A stretch of DNA of 64,000 bases from an uncultured Gemmiger sp. (GCA_944388175.1 CALXHR010000004.1:1-64000), one strand, 5' to 3'; counted from the stretch's first letter, positions 35,917 through 45,270 are shown. Numbers and translations: made by a program. Notes: generated by a model from the sequence alone, not told the origin.

Positions 35917-36030
35917 CGCCGCCCGGACGGCGTGTTTATAATAAGACTTGCCGCAAGGGCGTAGCGCGTTTTCCCCCGCCCTGCGGCGCACGCATACAAA
36001 ACGGATGCAACAACAAGGAGTGGAAACCAG

Positions 36031-37671
36031 ATGAAAAACCTGACCAAACGCGCCGCGGCCCTGCTGGGTGCGGCGGCCCTTTCGCTGAACCTGGCGGCCT
36101 GCGGCGCCACGGCCAACGCTGTCGAAAGTGCGGCCGAAAGCACCGAAGCCAGCAGCACCGCGGCTTCTTCCCCCGCTGTGGAGAACGCCACCGCCGAGCA
36201 AGCCAGCGCCGGCGTGCCCAAGTACATTTTCCTGTTTATTGGCGACGGCATGAGCTACCCCCAGATCCAGAGCACCAACTACTACCTGTCCGCGCTGGGA
36301 AACGGCACCAGCATGGGCGGCGACGGCGCGGTGTTGCAGCATGAGGACGCGTTGAGCTTCGTCGATTTCCCGGTTGCCGGCAGCGCCCAGACCTACGACA
36401 GCACCAGCTTCTGCCCCGACTCGGCTTCCACCGCCACCTCGATCTCCACCGGCCACAAGACCTACAGCGGTACCATCAACATGGACGAGACCGGCAGCGT
36501 GGCCTATGAGACCATTGCCGAAAAGCTCAAAGACCAGCTGGGTTACAAGATCGGCGTCATTTCCAGCGTCAACCTCAACCACGCCACCCCGGCGGCGTTC
36601 TACTGCCACCAGGCCAACCGGAACGAGTACTACAACATCGGCCTGGAACTGATTGAGAGCGGTTTCGACTACTTTGCGGGCGGCGCGCTGCTGGACCCCA
36701 CCGGCGCCGAGGAGGACCAGGACGACCTGTACGGGCTGGCCGCTGACGCCGGGTACACCGTCGTCAAGACCCAAGCCGAAGCTGAAGCGCTGACCCCTGA
36801 TGCCGGCCCCGTTGTGGTGGTGGACGAGCACCTGGCCGACAGCGATTCGATGCCGTACGAACTGGACCGCACCGACGATATGTGGGCGCTCTCCGACTAT
36901 GTGGCCAAGGGCATTGAGATGATTGACAACGACACCGGCTTCTTTATGATGGTCGAGGGCGGCAAGATCGACTGGGCCTGCCACGCCAACGACGCCGCTT
37001 CCACCCTGGGCGACACCAAGGCGCTTTCCGACGCGGTGGAGGAAGCCATTGACTTCTACAATGAGCACCCCGACGAAACGCTGATTCTGGTGACCGGCGA
37101 CCATGAGACCGGCGGCCTGACCATCGGCTACGCCGGCACCAACTACGACACCTTCCTGCAGAATTTGGCCAGCCAGAAAATCAGCTACGCCAAATTTGAC
37201 GAGGATTACGTCGCCGCCTACAAAGAGAACGGCACCAGCTTTGACGAGGTGCTGGCCGATGTGGCCGAACTGTTCGGCCTGGTGACCGAGGAAGCTGCCG
37301 GCCAGGCGGCCGAGGACGGCGTGGTGACCGACAGCGCCGACAGCCACCCCTCGGGCGTGACTTCCGGCAGCCTGGTTATGACCGAGTACGAGTTGGGCCT
37401 GCTGCAGGACGCCTACAACATGACGATGACCAAAACCGACGAGACCGAACTGACCCAGGAGGAATACATCCTCTACGGCAGCTACGAGCCGCTCAGCGTC
37501 ACGATCACCCACATCCTCAACAACAAATCGGGCATCGACTTCAGCAGCTACAGCCACACCGGCCTGCCCGTCGCCGTGTTTGCCCTGGGCGCCGGCCAGG
37601 AACTGTTTGAGGGCTACTACGACAACACCGAAATCTACTTCAACCTCGCCGAACTGACCGGCGTGGCCTGA
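36031..37671 (+). CDS. phoA: Alkaline phosphatase, PhoA family, lipoprotein
   Basis: This extracytoplasmic metal-dependent phosphomonoesterase releases phosphate. The 546-residue protein starts with a lipoprotein signal peptide ending LNLAAC and a Ser/Ala linker. FIGDGM supplies the first metal Asp. The nucleophile Ser lies in DSASTATSISTGHK. VEGGKIDWACHAND and VTGDHETGG give the remaining metal ligands. All catalytic elements look intact. It diverges from the lipoprotein gene and has a palindromic operator in front. Phosphate control would be usual, but no Pho box could be recognised. Confidence 0.93.
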   Translation: MKNLTKRAAALLGAAALSLNLAACGATANAVESAAESTEASSTAASSPAVENATAEQASAGVPKYIFLFIGDGMSYPQIQSTNYYLSALGNGTSMGGDGAVLQHEDALSFVDFPVAGSAQTYDSTSFCPDSASTATSISTGHKTYSGTINMDETGSVAYETIAEKLKDQLGYKIGVISSVNLNHATPAAFYCHQANRNEYYNIGLELIESGFDYFAGGALLDPTGAEEDQDDLYGLAADAGYTVVKTQAEAEALTPDAGPVVVVDEHLADSDSMPYELDRTDDMWALSDYVAKGIEMIDNDTGFFMMVEGGKIDWACHANDAASTLGDTKALSDAVEEAIDFYNEHPDETLILVTGDHETGGLTIGYAGTNYDTFLQNLASQKISYAKFDEDYVAAYKENGTSFDEVLADVAELFGLVTEEAAGQAAEDGVVTDSADSHPSGVTSGSLVMTEYELGLLQDAYNMTMTKTDETELTQEEYILYGSYEPLSVTITHILNNKSGIDFSSYSHTGLPVAVFALGAGQELFEGYYDNTEIYFNLAELTGVA

Positions 37672-37701
37672 CCCCCCGACGCAACTGCACCCCCTAAGCC
37701 G

Positions 37702-37734
37702 GTGGGCGGCGCCCCCTTACGAGACGCCGCCCAC
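37702..37734 (+). terminator. Weak hairpin after the phosphatase gene
   Basis: GTGGGCGGCG (37702-37711) pairs with CGCCGCCCAC (37725-37734), but only a short T stretch follows after GCGGTA. It may be a leaky terminator or processing site between phoA and the YibE/F gene, whose own start lies 50 bp further on. Confidence 0.45.
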
Positions 37735-37783
37735 GCGGTATTTCAAACGACAAAACGTATCCAAAAAAGGAGACCCCTGCCCC

Positions 37784-38983
37784 ATGCGCAATACGATCCT
37801 GACCCTGTTCCAAAAATTGTGGGGCGCACAGACCGCTTCGTGGCGGGTGCTGGCGCCCGGCCTTGCGCTGACGGTGCTGCTTTTGCTGCTGCCCACCGGG
37901 TTTGAGGGCGCGCTGATCTACCAGGAAGCCGAAAAGGTGCGCGCCACGGTGCTGGAAGTGGACAACGATGCCGTCATTCACAACGGCATCATCCAAAGCG
38001 GCGAGCAGTATTGCACCCTGCGCCTTGAGGAAGGCAGCTTTGCCGGGCAGGAGACCGGCGGCGTCAACCTGCTCAGCGGCAGCCTGGAGCAGGACAAGAT
38101 GTTCCTTCCCGGCGACAGCGCGCTGGTCGTCGTCAGCCATGCGGACGGCGCGATCACCGCCGTGACGATGATCGACCATTACCGCATCCACTGGGAGATT
38201 TTCCTGGCCGCTCTTTTCAGCCTGCTGCTGGTGCTGTTTGCCGGGCCGGGCGGGCTGCGGGCGCTGCTGTCCTTTGCCATCACGGTGCTCTCGATCTGGA
38301 AGATCATGGTGCCCGCCACGCTCAAGGGGGCCGACCCCATCGGGGTGGGGCTTCTGCTCGTCGCGCTGCTCACGGTCGTTATCATCGTCTTTGTGTACGG
38401 GTTTGACCGCCGCAGCCTTTCGGCCGTTTTGGGCAGCATGCTGGGCACGCTGACCGCCTGCGTGCTGGGCGTGGCGTTTACCGGGGTGCTGCACATCCAC
38501 GGCGCCGTCATGCAGGACAGCGAATCGCTGCTGTACGCCGGCTACCAGGACCTGAACCTGACGCGGATTTTTATGGCCAGCATCTTTATCGGCGCGGCGG
38601 GCGCGATGATCGACCTTTCAGTCGATATCACCAGCGGCATCTGCGAGGTCGTGCGCAAAAAGCCCGGCATCCGCCCGTGGGAAGCCGTGGGCAGCGGCGT
38701 GCGCATCGGCCAGGCGGCCATGGGCACCATGACCACCACGCTGCTGCTGGCGTACTCGGGCGGGTACATGGCGCAGCTGATGGTGTTTATGGCGCAGGGC
38801 ACGCCGCTGGTCAACATCTTTAACTACAAGTACGTGGCCAGCGAGCTGCTGCAGACGCTGGTGGGCTGCTTTGGTCTGGTGACGGTGGCCCCCTTTACGG
38901 CGCTGGCCGCCGGGTTCCTGCTCACGCGGCCCGGGGCCGTCGCCCCGCCAAGCGGCCCGGCAGACGGGTCCGCCGCCCTGTAA
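37784..38983 (+). CDS. YibE/F family membrane protein
   Basis: This 399-residue integral membrane protein has one N-terminal helix, an extracytoplasmic beta domain (about residues 45-130) and then seven or so hydrophobic helices, the YibE/F layout. VYGFDRRSLSAVLGSMLG and the SVDITSGICEV segment look like the family's conserved region. Its function is not established; some members are reported as transporters or as affecting export. AAAGGAG precedes the ATG. The gene follows phoA by 112 bp and ends before the tRNA on the other strand. Confidence 0.85.
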   Translation: MRNTILTLFQKLWGAQTASWRVLAPGLALTVLLLLLPTGFEGALIYQEAEKVRATVLEVDNDAVIHNGIIQSGEQYCTLRLEEGSFAGQETGGVNLLSGSLEQDKMFLPGDSALVVVSHADGAITAVTMIDHYRIHWEIFLAALFSLLLVLFAGPGGLRALLSFAITVLSIWKIMVPATLKGADPIGVGLLLVALLTVVIIVFVYGFDRRSLSAVLGSMLGTLTACVLGVAFTGVLHIHGAVMQDSESLLYAGYQDLNLTRIFMASIFIGAAGAMIDLSVDITSGICEVVRKKPGIRPWEAVGSGVRIGQAAMGTMTTTLLLAYSGGYMAQLMVFMAQGTPLVNIFNYKYVASELLQTLVGCFGLVTVAPFTALAAGFLLTRPGAVAPPSGPADGSAAL

Positions 38984-38994
38984 AAACCGAAACC

Positions 38995-39023
38995 GCGCCC
39001 CCTGCCTTTGCGGCAGGGGGCGC
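38995..39023 (-). terminator. Terminator of tRNA-Pro (also after the YibE/F gene)
   Basis: A perfect 12-bp stem, GCGCCCCCTGCC with a 5-base loop. On the minus strand it is followed by GGTTTCGGTTTTTA, a usable U-tract, and it begins 14 bp beyond the tRNA 3' end. On the plus strand no U-tract follows. Confidence 0.7.
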
Positions 39024-39036
39024 GGCTCTGTTGCAG

Positions 39037-39112
39037 TCCGGGTGACAGGATTCGAACCTGCGAAATCTCCTGGTCCCAAACCAGGCGCGATACCAAGCTT
39101 CGCCACACCCGG
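39037..39112 (-). tRNA. tRNA-Pro (anticodon TGG)
   Basis: On the minus strand a cloverleaf folds with acceptor stem CCGGGTG/CACCCGG, D-stem GCG/CGC, anticodon stem CCTGG/CCAGG holding loop TTTGGGA (anticodon TGG), and a T-arm GCAGG-TTCGAAT-CCTGT. The discriminator is A and the 3' CCA is not encoded. The variable loop appears slightly long at about seven bases. Confidence 0.95.
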
Positions 39113-39267
39113 GCATGGCGGCACGTCATCATTATAATACGCCGCCCCCGCCGCGTCAAGCGCCGGGCGCGGCAAGGGTTTGACCAGAGATTTTGTGATT
39201 TTGTCACAGACAACCGCGGCAAAACGGTGTATACTATACCCAAACCCAACACAAGGAGGACGAAATT

Positions 39268-39582
39268 ATGTCTGTACTGCATATCACCAAAGCGAACTTT
39301 GCGCAGGAGGTCCTGCAAGCCGACCGCCCCGTTCTGCTGGATTTCTGGGCCAGCTGGTGCGGCCCCTGCCGCATGGTCGGCCCGCTGGTGGAACAGCTGG
39401 CCGCAGAACACCCCGAGATCGCGGTGGGCAAGGTCAACGTTGACGAAGAGCCGGAGCTGGCCGCCCAGTTCCAGATCATGAGCATCCCCACGCTGCTGGT
39501 GTTCAAAAACGGCCAGCTGACCCAGCGCGCCGTCGGCGCGCGCCCCAAAGACCAGATTTTGGCGCTGGTGCAGGGGAACTGA
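39268..39582 (+). CDS. trxA: Thioredoxin
   Basis: This 104-residue cytoplasmic thiol-disulfide reductant has the active site WASWCGPC (Cys31, Cys34) and the cis-Pro segment [18 protein letters not shown] precedes the ATG. It is the first gene of an operon with a single-domain rhodanese and a CoA-disulfide-reductase-type flavoenzyme, separated by 3 bp and 0 bp. The operon therefore handles disulfides or persulfides rather than general reduction alone; the flavoenzyme may even be its reductant. Confidence 0.94.
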   Translation: MSVLHITKANFAQEVLQADRPVLLDFWASWCGPCRMVGPLVEQLAAEHPEIAVGKVNVDEEPELAAQFQIMSIPTLLVFKNGQLTQRAVGARPKDQILALVQGN

Positions 39583-39585
39583 ACG

Positions 39586-39906
39586 ATGGGCCTGTTTGAC
39601 TTTTTGCGCGGGCCAGACCTGCAAGCCGGCCTGCAGGCGTACCGGGCCACGCCCGGCGCGCTGCTGCTGGACGTGCGCACCGAGGGCGAGTACCGCGGCG
39701 GGCATATCCCCGGCAGCCGCAACCTGCCGCTGGCCGCGCTGGGCGGCGCGGCCGCCGTCGCGCCCGGCAAGGACACCCCGCTGTTTGTCTACTGCCAAAG
39801 CGGCGCGCGCTCGGCCCAGGCAGCCGCGCAGCTGCGGCGCATGGGGTATACCCATGTGCAGAACATCGGCGGTATGGCAGGCTACCACGGAAAGGTGGAA
39901 CGGTAA
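39586..39906 (+). CDS. Rhodanese-like sulfurtransferase
   Basis: The 106-residue single rhodanese domain has the active-site loop FVYCQSGARS with the persulfide-forming Cys and a conserved LLLDVRTEGEYRGGH near the N-terminus. It transfers or reduces sulfane sulfur. The start lies 3 bp after trxA and the stop abuts the start of the reductase gene, which carries a second rhodanese domain, so the operon has two independent sulfur-carrier domains. Confidence 0.9.
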   Translation: MGLFDFLRGPDLQAGLQAYRATPGALLLDVRTEGEYRGGHIPGSRNLPLAALGGAAAVAPGKDTPLFVYCQSGARSAQAAAQLRRMGYTHVQNIGGMAGYHGKVER

Positions 39907-41607
39907 ATGAAAGTTGTCATTGTGGGCGGCGTGGCGGGCGGCGCAACCGCCGCCGCGCGGCTGCGCCGGCTGGACGAAACCGCCGAGATCGTGCTGTTTG
40001 AGCGTTCGGGCTTTATCTCCTACGCCAACTGCGGGCTGCCGTACTATATCGGCGGCGTGATTGAGGACAAAGCCGAGCTGACGCTGCAAACGCCCGAGAG
40101 CTTTGCCCGCCGTTTTGGCGTGCAGGTGCATGTGCGCCACGAGGTCACGGCCATCGACCGCGCGGCCAAGACCGTGACGGTGCGCGACCTGGCCACCGGC
40201 CGCGTGTTTGCCGAACCCTACGACAAACTGCTGCTGGCCCCCGGCGCCAAACCTACCCGGCCCGCGCTGCCCGGCATCGGGCTGGACCGGCTGTTCACGC
40301 TGCGCACCGTCGAGGATACGCTGCGCATCCATGAGTTTGTCGCGGCGCAGCACCCGCGCAGCGTCGTGCTGGCGGGCGGCGGGTTCATCGGACTGGAACT
40401 GGCCGAAAACCTGCGCGAGCGCGGGCTGGAGGTCACCATCGTGCAGCGGCCCGCCCACCTGATGTCGCCGTTTGACGCCGACATGGCGGCGCTGTTGCAC
40501 CGTGAGGTGCGCGCCCACGGCGTGCGCCTCGCGCTGGGCCACAGCGTTGAAGGTTTTGCCGAAACGGAGGGCGGCGTGCAGGTGTTGTTACAGGACGCCC
40601 CGCCGCTGACCGCCGATTTTGTCGTGCTGGCCATCGGCGTCACGCCGGACAGCCACCTGGCCGCCGACGCCGGGCTGGACCTGGGCGTCAAGGGCAGCAT
40701 TGCGGTCAACGACCGCATGCAGACCTCCGACCCCGACATCTACGCCGTGGGCGACGCTGTGCAGGTGCGGCATTTCGTCACCGGGCAGCCGGCGGTCGTC
40801 GCGCTGGCCGGGCCCGCCAACAAGCAGGGGCGCATTGCGGCCGACAACATCTGCGGCGGCGACAGCCGCTACCGCGGCGCGCAGGGCAGCTCGGTGCTGA
40901 AAGTGTTTGACCTGACGGCCGCCGTGACCGGCCTGAGCGAGACCGCCGCCCGCAAAGCCGGGCTGGACGCCGACGCCGTGCTCCTCTCGCCGATGGACCA
41001 CGCCGGGTACTACCCCGGCGGCGCCGTCATGACGATGAAAGTCGTGTTCGCGCGCGGCAGCGGCCGGCTGCTGGGCGCGCAGGTCATCGGGCGCAGCGGC
41101 GTCGACAAGCGCATCGACGTGCTGGCCACGGCGCTGCGCGCCGGCTGGACCGCCGCCGACCTGACCGAGCTGGACCTGGCCTATGCGCCGCCCTACGCTT
41201 CGGCCAAAGACCCCGTGAACATGGCGGGGTATATGATCGAAAACCTGCTAACCGGCAAGGTGCGGCAGTTCCGGCTGGAGGACCTGCCCGCGCTGCCGCG
41301 CGACGGCAGCGTGACGCTGCTGGATGCGCGCACCCCCGGCGAGTACCGCGCCGGCCACGCCGACGGCTTTGCCAACCTGCCGCTGGACGACCTGCGCGGC
41401 CGCCTGGGCGAGCTGGACCCCGCCAAACCGGTGTACGTGATGTGCCAGAGCGGCCTGCGCAGTTACCTGGCCTGCCGGATCCTGACGCAGCACGGGTTTG
41501 CCTGCTACAACTTTGCCGGCGGGTACCGCTACTACGAAGCCGTGACCACCGACCGCCGCCAGCGCGAACAGGCGTTTGCCTGCGGCATGGACCGCCCCGG
41601 CACTTGA
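39907..41607 (+). CDS. CoA-disulfide reductase-type flavoenzyme with C-terminal rhodanese domain
   Basis: This 566-residue FAD/NAD(P)H oxidoreductase has VIVGGVAGGATAAARLRR (FAD site), the single redox Cys42 in SYANCGLPYY and a second nucleotide fold VVLAGGGFIGLELAE. A dimerisation domain and a rhodanese domain with YVMCQSGLRSY follow. Fusions of this type reduce CoA persulfide, CoA disulfide or polysulfide. The catalytic cysteines of both domains are present. Located third in the trx-rhodanese operon, it suggests a role in sulfur-species detoxification or sulfane-sulfur reduction. The Crp/Fnr gene is convergent. Confidence 0.92.
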   Translation: MKVVIVGGVAGGATAAARLRRLDETAEIVLFERSGFISYANCGLPYYIGGVIEDKAELTLQTPESFARRFGVQVHVRHEVTAIDRAAKTVTVRDLATGRVFAEPYDKLLLAPGAKPTRPALPGIGLDRLFTLRTVEDTLRIHEFVAAQHPRSVVLAGGGFIGLELAENLRERGLEVTIVQRPAHLMSPFDADMAALLHREVRAHGVRLALGHSVEGFAETEGGVQVLLQDAPPLTADFVVLAIGVTPDSHLAADAGLDLGVKGSIAVNDRMQTSDPDIYAVGDAVQVRHFVTGQPAVVALAGPANKQGRIAADNICGGDSRYRGAQGSSVLKVFDLTAAVTGLSETAARKAGLDADAVLLSPMDHAGYYPGGAVMTMKVVFARGSGRLLGAQVIGRSGVDKRIDVLATALRAGWTAADLTELDLAYAPPYASAKDPVNMAGYMIENLLTGKVRQFRLEDLPALPRDGSVTLLDARTPGEYRAGHADGFANLPLDDLRGRLGELDPAKPVYVMCQSGLRSYLACRILTQHGFACYNFAGGYRYYEAVTTDRRQREQAFACGMDRPGT

Positions 41608-41652
41608 ACCCCGGACCCGCCACACCATAAAACTGTATTTTGCACAGACGCA

Positions 41653-41685
41653 GCAACGCCCCCGGCTTAAAGCCGGGGGCGTTGC
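41653..41685 (+). terminator. Bidirectional terminator between the thiol operon and the Crp/Fnr gene
   Basis: A 15-bp perfect stem, GCAACGCCCCCGGCT-TAA-AGCCGGGGGCGTTGC. U-tracts are poor on both sides, but its position between two convergent genes makes a terminator the best reading. Confidence 0.7.
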
Positions 41686-41698
41686 CATTGGCAGCCGT

Positions 41699-42358
41699 TC
41701 AGGCGTCGGCCAGCGTTTGCAGGCGGGCGGGGTCGGTCAGCGTCACGGTACCGCGCGCCAGTTCCACCAGGCCCTCGGCCTGGAAATAGCGCAGCATGCG
41801 GGTCACGACCTCCCGCGGGGAACCCAGGTGCCGCCCGATGGCTTCATGCGTCAGGCGCAGCGCGGCGGTGCCTTCCAGCGCGCTTTCCTGCAGCAAAAAC
41901 GCGGCCAGGCGTTTGTCGAACCGCTGCCACAGAATTTGCTCCACCAGCCACATGACGTCGGCAAAGCGGGTGGCCAGAACCTCGTTGGTGTAGTTGGCCA
42001 CCGGGGCGGATTGTTCCATCAGCTGCTGGTACTGCCGGGCGGGCAGCACCCACAGTTCGCTGTCTTTTTCGGCTTCGATGGCCACCGGGAACTGCAGCCC
42101 GCGCAAAATGCAGGCCGCCGAAAGCAGGCAGAGGTCGCGCGGCAGCAGGCGGTAGAGCGTGACCTCGCGCCCATCGCCGGACAAAATATACACCCGCAGC
42201 TGGCCGCTGCGCACCAGCAAAAAGCCCAGGCAGTCCGCCGGGCCGCTGTACAACAGCGTGCCTTTGGGTACGCTGCGCAGCGCGGCGGCCGCCGTTACGG
42301 CCTGCCGCTGGGCCGGTGTCAGCTTGCCCCACGCGGGGAAAATCTCTTCCAGCGTCAT
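41699..42358 (-). CDS. Crp/Fnr-family transcriptional regulator
   Basis: The 219-residue protein has an N-terminal cyclic-nucleotide-type beta-roll (residues about 25-120) and a C-terminal winged helix with the recognition helix in EAIGRHLGSPREVVTRML. I find no N-terminal Cys cluster of Fnr, so it is unlikely to carry an Fe-S cluster. I start at the ATG at 42358 (MTLEEIF), preceded by GGGGAGGG; the upstream start would be out of context. It could control the neighbouring thiol operon, whose genes are convergent; sulfane-sensing Crp-like proteins are known elsewhere, but nothing in this sequence shows it. Confidence 0.88.
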   Translation of the reverse strand: MTLEEIFPAWGKLTPAQRQAVTAAAALRSVPKGTLLYSGPADCLGFLLVRSGQLRVYILSGDGREVTLYRLLPRDLCLLSAACILRGLQFPVAIEAEKDSELWVLPARQYQQLMEQSAPVANYTNEVLATRFADVMWLVEQILWQRFDKRLAAFLLQESALEGTAALRLTHEAIGRHLGSPREVVTRMLRYFQAEGLVELARGTVTLTDPARLQTLADA

Positions 42359-42440
42359 GGTACGCCCCCTCCCCTTTTTTGTTCGTACCCCCAGCATACC
42401 GCAGCGACAGGCGGTTTGTCAAATCTGGCCCGACGCAAAA

Positions 42441-42465
42441 GGGGCGACTGCCAGGCAGCCGCCCC
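42441..42465 (-). terminator. Terminator of lacZ
   Basis: On the minus strand GGGGCGGCTGCC and GGCAGTCGCCCC form a stem with one mismatch around a tiny loop, followed by TTTT. It lies 19 bp after the lacZ stop. Confidence 0.7.
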
Positions 42466-42483
42466 AAAACGGTTTTGAACGGT

Positions 42484-45270
42484 TCAGCGCAACAGGATGC
42501 GGAACGCCGCCGTGTAGTCGGCTTCGCCACACAGGCGGCAGGCGTCCTCGACGTCGGTACTCCAGCTGTCGATGCCGCCGACGCCGCGCGCCGCGCCCAG
42601 CACCGTCACGCTGGTGCGGCCGGTGGCCGGCAACTCGGCAAGGTGCTGCGCGGCTTCGAGCTCCTGCGCGGTGTTGGGCAGCACGCTGAAGGCAAACGGC
42701 GCGCCGCAGGCCTGCAGCGTGAGCGACGCCTGCGTGCAGCCCGCAATCCCGCGCTGCTGCAAAATGGCCTGGCGCGTCTGCATATGCAGGCCGCAGTCCT
42801 GCGGGACAAGGTGCGGCGCGATGTGCGGCGCTTCCTCATGGCAGCCGAACACGCCGCCCTTGTAGCGGTCGGGGTAGGTCTCGCCCGAAAGGCCGGTCCA
42901 GCGCACCGACGCGACGGGCGCGAAAGTCTGGAACTTGACGCCGAAGCAGGGCAGTTCCGGCGCGCCGGGCACGCCGTGGTAGGCGGCCTCGATGGTGAGG
43001 GCACCGCGGTCCTCGACGGTATAGGTCAACACCGCTTCGGCCCCGGCGACGGGCGGCAGCGCATACCGGCAGCGCACGACGACGCGCTGCGGCGTCGCTT
43101 CGACGATTTCCGGCAGGTCGGCCTTGGCCAGCGCGTCGGCGGCCATCCAGGCGGCGGCGCGGCGCTCAAACTTGCAGCCGCGGTCGTTGTCGGTGGAAGC
43201 GCGCCACAGCGCCGGGCGCGGCGTGCGCCAGAGCCACTCGGTCCCCTGCACGCGCAGCGAAGCAAGCCCACACTCACTGTAAGAGAACAGCAGTGCAAAC
43301 CCGTCGCCTTTGACGCCCAGGTTGCCGTCGCCCGGGATCACCGTCAGCGGACGGGCGGGGCGAGCATCCCATTCGGCGGCCAGGGCTGCGTCGGCGCGGG
43401 CGGCCGCCGCGGCGTTGCGCGCGTTTTGCGCGGCGCGGGTTTCGGCGTCGGCGTACCAGTAGCGCACTTCCTGCATGGCGGGCTTGATGCTGCCGTCGGC
43501 ATAGACAATGCCGTTGCCGCTGAAATTATACTCGGTGCTGCGGTCGCCAAAGTCGCCGCCGTAGCCCAGGACCCGGCGGCCCAGCGCGTCGGTGTGCCAC
43601 AGCGCCTGGTCCATGTAGTCCCAGATAAAGCCGCCCTGGTACTGGGGGAATTCCTCGCCCAGGCGGATGTAATGCTCCATGCCGCCCAGGCTGTTGCCCA
43701 TATCGTGCATGTACTCGCAGAGGATAAACGGCTTGGCGGGCTTGCTTTCGAGGTATTCGCGGATTTCCTGCGGTTTGGCGTACATGCGGCTTTCGACGTC
43801 GCTGATGCGGTCAAACGCGCGGTTCTGGAACACGCCCTCGTAGTGCACCAGGCGGCCGGGGTCCTGCGCGTGGAAATACTCGCTCATGGCCAGGATATTC
43901 TCGCCGGCATAGCTCTCGTTGCCGCAGGACCACAGCAGGATGGCGGCATGGTTTTTGTCGCGCTGGAACATGCTGCGCGCACGGTCCACGACGCACGCGC
44001 GCCATTCCGGCTTGCCGCCGGGGACATCCCAGTCCGGGTCAAGGCCCGGGCGGTTCCAGCAGCCGTGGCTTTCGAGGTTGGCCTCGTCGATCATATAGAT
44101 GCCGTTCTGGTCGCACAGGTGGTACCACAGCGTCTGGTTGGGGTAATGGCAGGTGCGCACGGCGTTGATATTGTTGCGGCGGAACACTTCCATGGCGGCG
44201 TACATATCCGCCGGGCCGATGGCGCGGCCGGTCTCGGCGTTCCACTCATGCCGGTTGACGCCGTTGAACACGACGCGCTCGCCGTTTAAGCACATGACGC
44301 CGTCGATGAGTTCAAAGCGGCGGAAGCCGATGTCGTAGGGCACAACCTCCTGCACGGCGCCGTCGGCGTCGGTCAGCGTCAGCTCGGCGTGGTACAGCGT
44401 CGGGGTTGCGTGGCACCAGGGCTGTACGCCGGGCAGTTCCAGCGTGTCGTCGGTGACGGGGCCGTCGTACAGCGCGTAGCCCTCGCGGTCGGTCAGGCGC
44501 AGGGCGACCTGCGCGCCGTCGGTCTCGCCTTCCAGGCGCAGGCGCGGGGTCAGCGTGCCGGTGGTGTTGTCGGTTTCCAGGCCCGCCTGCAGCCACAGGT
44601 CGGCCAGGTGCACGCGCGGCTTGGCATAGAGGTAAACCGGGCGGAAAATGCCCGAAAAGCGGAAAAAGTCCTGGTCCTCAATCCAGGCGGCGCTGCTGCG
44701 CTTGTACACCTCGACGCACAGGCGGTTGACGCCGTCGCGCAGGCAGCCGGTCAGGTCAAATTCCGAGGGGGTGAAACTGTCCTCGGCATAGCCGACGAAC
44801 TGGCCGTTGCACCACAGGTACATTGCCTGCTCGACGCCCTCAAAGCAGATGCAGACGCGCTGGCCGCGCAGCCCTTCGTCGAGAGTGAAGTCGGTGACAT
44901 AGCTGCCCACGGGGTCGTCGTCCCAGTCGATCTGCGGCGGGCGCAGGGCGGCGCGGGCGTCCCACGGGTAGAGCGTGTTGGTGTAGTGGATCTGGCCGTA
45001 GCCCTGCATCTCGATATGCCCGGGCACGCGGATGCTGCCAAAAGCCGAGAGGTCGGCGTCCGGCTGCCAGAAATCTGCCGGGCGGGCGGCCGGGCAGGGG
45101 CTCCAGGCAAAGCGCCAGGCGCCGTCCAGGCTTTGGCGCAGGCTGGTGCGGCCGGACGCCGCTTCCTGCGCGGTGCGGTAACACACATGGTCCGAGTGGG
45201 CATCCAGCCGGTTGACGGCAAAGACCGCAGGGTCTGCCAGCCAGGCAAGATCAGGTCGCGTTGCATTCAT
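42484..45270 (-). CDS. lacZ: Beta-galactosidase, GH2 (LacZ type)
   Basis: The 928-residue cytoplasmic glycosidase cleaves terminal beta-galactosides. The GH2 domains (sugar-binding, two Ig-like, TIM barrel, Bgal_small_N at the C-terminus) are present. The acid/base Glu is in LWSCGNESY and the nucleophile Glu in ILCEYMHDMGN. YMIDEANLESHG is the GH2 barrel signature. I start at the ATG at 45270 (MNATRPDLAW), with AAAGGAA upstream. It has its own promoter at 45366-45394, separate from the preceding esterase gene. It sits in a uronic-acid glycan locus, so it may act on galactose-containing oligosaccharides rather than lactose. Confidence 0.93.
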   Translation of the reverse strand: MNATRPDLAWLADPAVFAVNRLDAHSDHVCYRTAQEAASGRTSLRQSLDGAWRFAWSPCPAARPADFWQPDADLSAFGSIRVPGHIEMQGYGQIHYTNTLYPWDARAALRPPQIDWDDDPVGSYVTDFTLDEGLRGQRVCICFEGVEQAMYLWCNGQFVGYAEDSFTPSEFDLTGCLRDGVNRLCVEVYKRSSAAWIEDQDFFRFSGIFRPVYLYAKPRVHLADLWLQAGLETDNTTGTLTPRLRLEGETDGAQVALRLTDREGYALYDGPVTDDTLELPGVQPWCHATPTLYHAELTLTDADGAVQEVVPYDIGFRRFELIDGVMCLNGERVVFNGVNRHEWNAETGRAIGPADMYAAMEVFRRNNINAVRTCHYPNQTLWYHLCDQNGIYMIDEANLESHGCWNRPGLDPDWDVPGGKPEWRACVVDRARSMFQRDKNHAAILLWSCGNESYAGENILAMSEYFHAQDPGRLVHYEGVFQNRAFDRISDVESRMYAKPQEIREYLESKPAKPFILCEYMHDMGNSLGGMEHYIRLGEEFPQYQGGFIWDYMDQALWHTDALGRRVLGYGGDFGDRSTEYNFSGNGIVYADGSIKPAMQEVRYWYADAETRAAQNARNAAAAARADAALAAEWDARPARPLTVIPGDGNLGVKGDGFALLFSYSECGLASLRVQGTEWLWRTPRPALWRASTDNDRGCKFERRAAAWMAADALAKADLPEIVEATPQRVVVRCRYALPPVAGAEAVLTYTVEDRGALTIEAAYHGVPGAPELPCFGVKFQTFAPVASVRWTGLSGETYPDRYKGGVFGCHEEAPHIAPHLVPQDCGLHMQTRQAILQQRGIAGCTQASLTLQACGAPFAFSVLPNTAQELEAAQHLAELPATGRTSVTVLGAARGVGGIDSWSTDVEDACRLCGEADYTAAFRILLR

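Noticed and set aside
35377-37557. 726-codon minus-strand open frame across the phosphatase gene
   Set aside because: GC-rich third positions create long antisense frames; the PhoA motifs on the plus strand are decisive.
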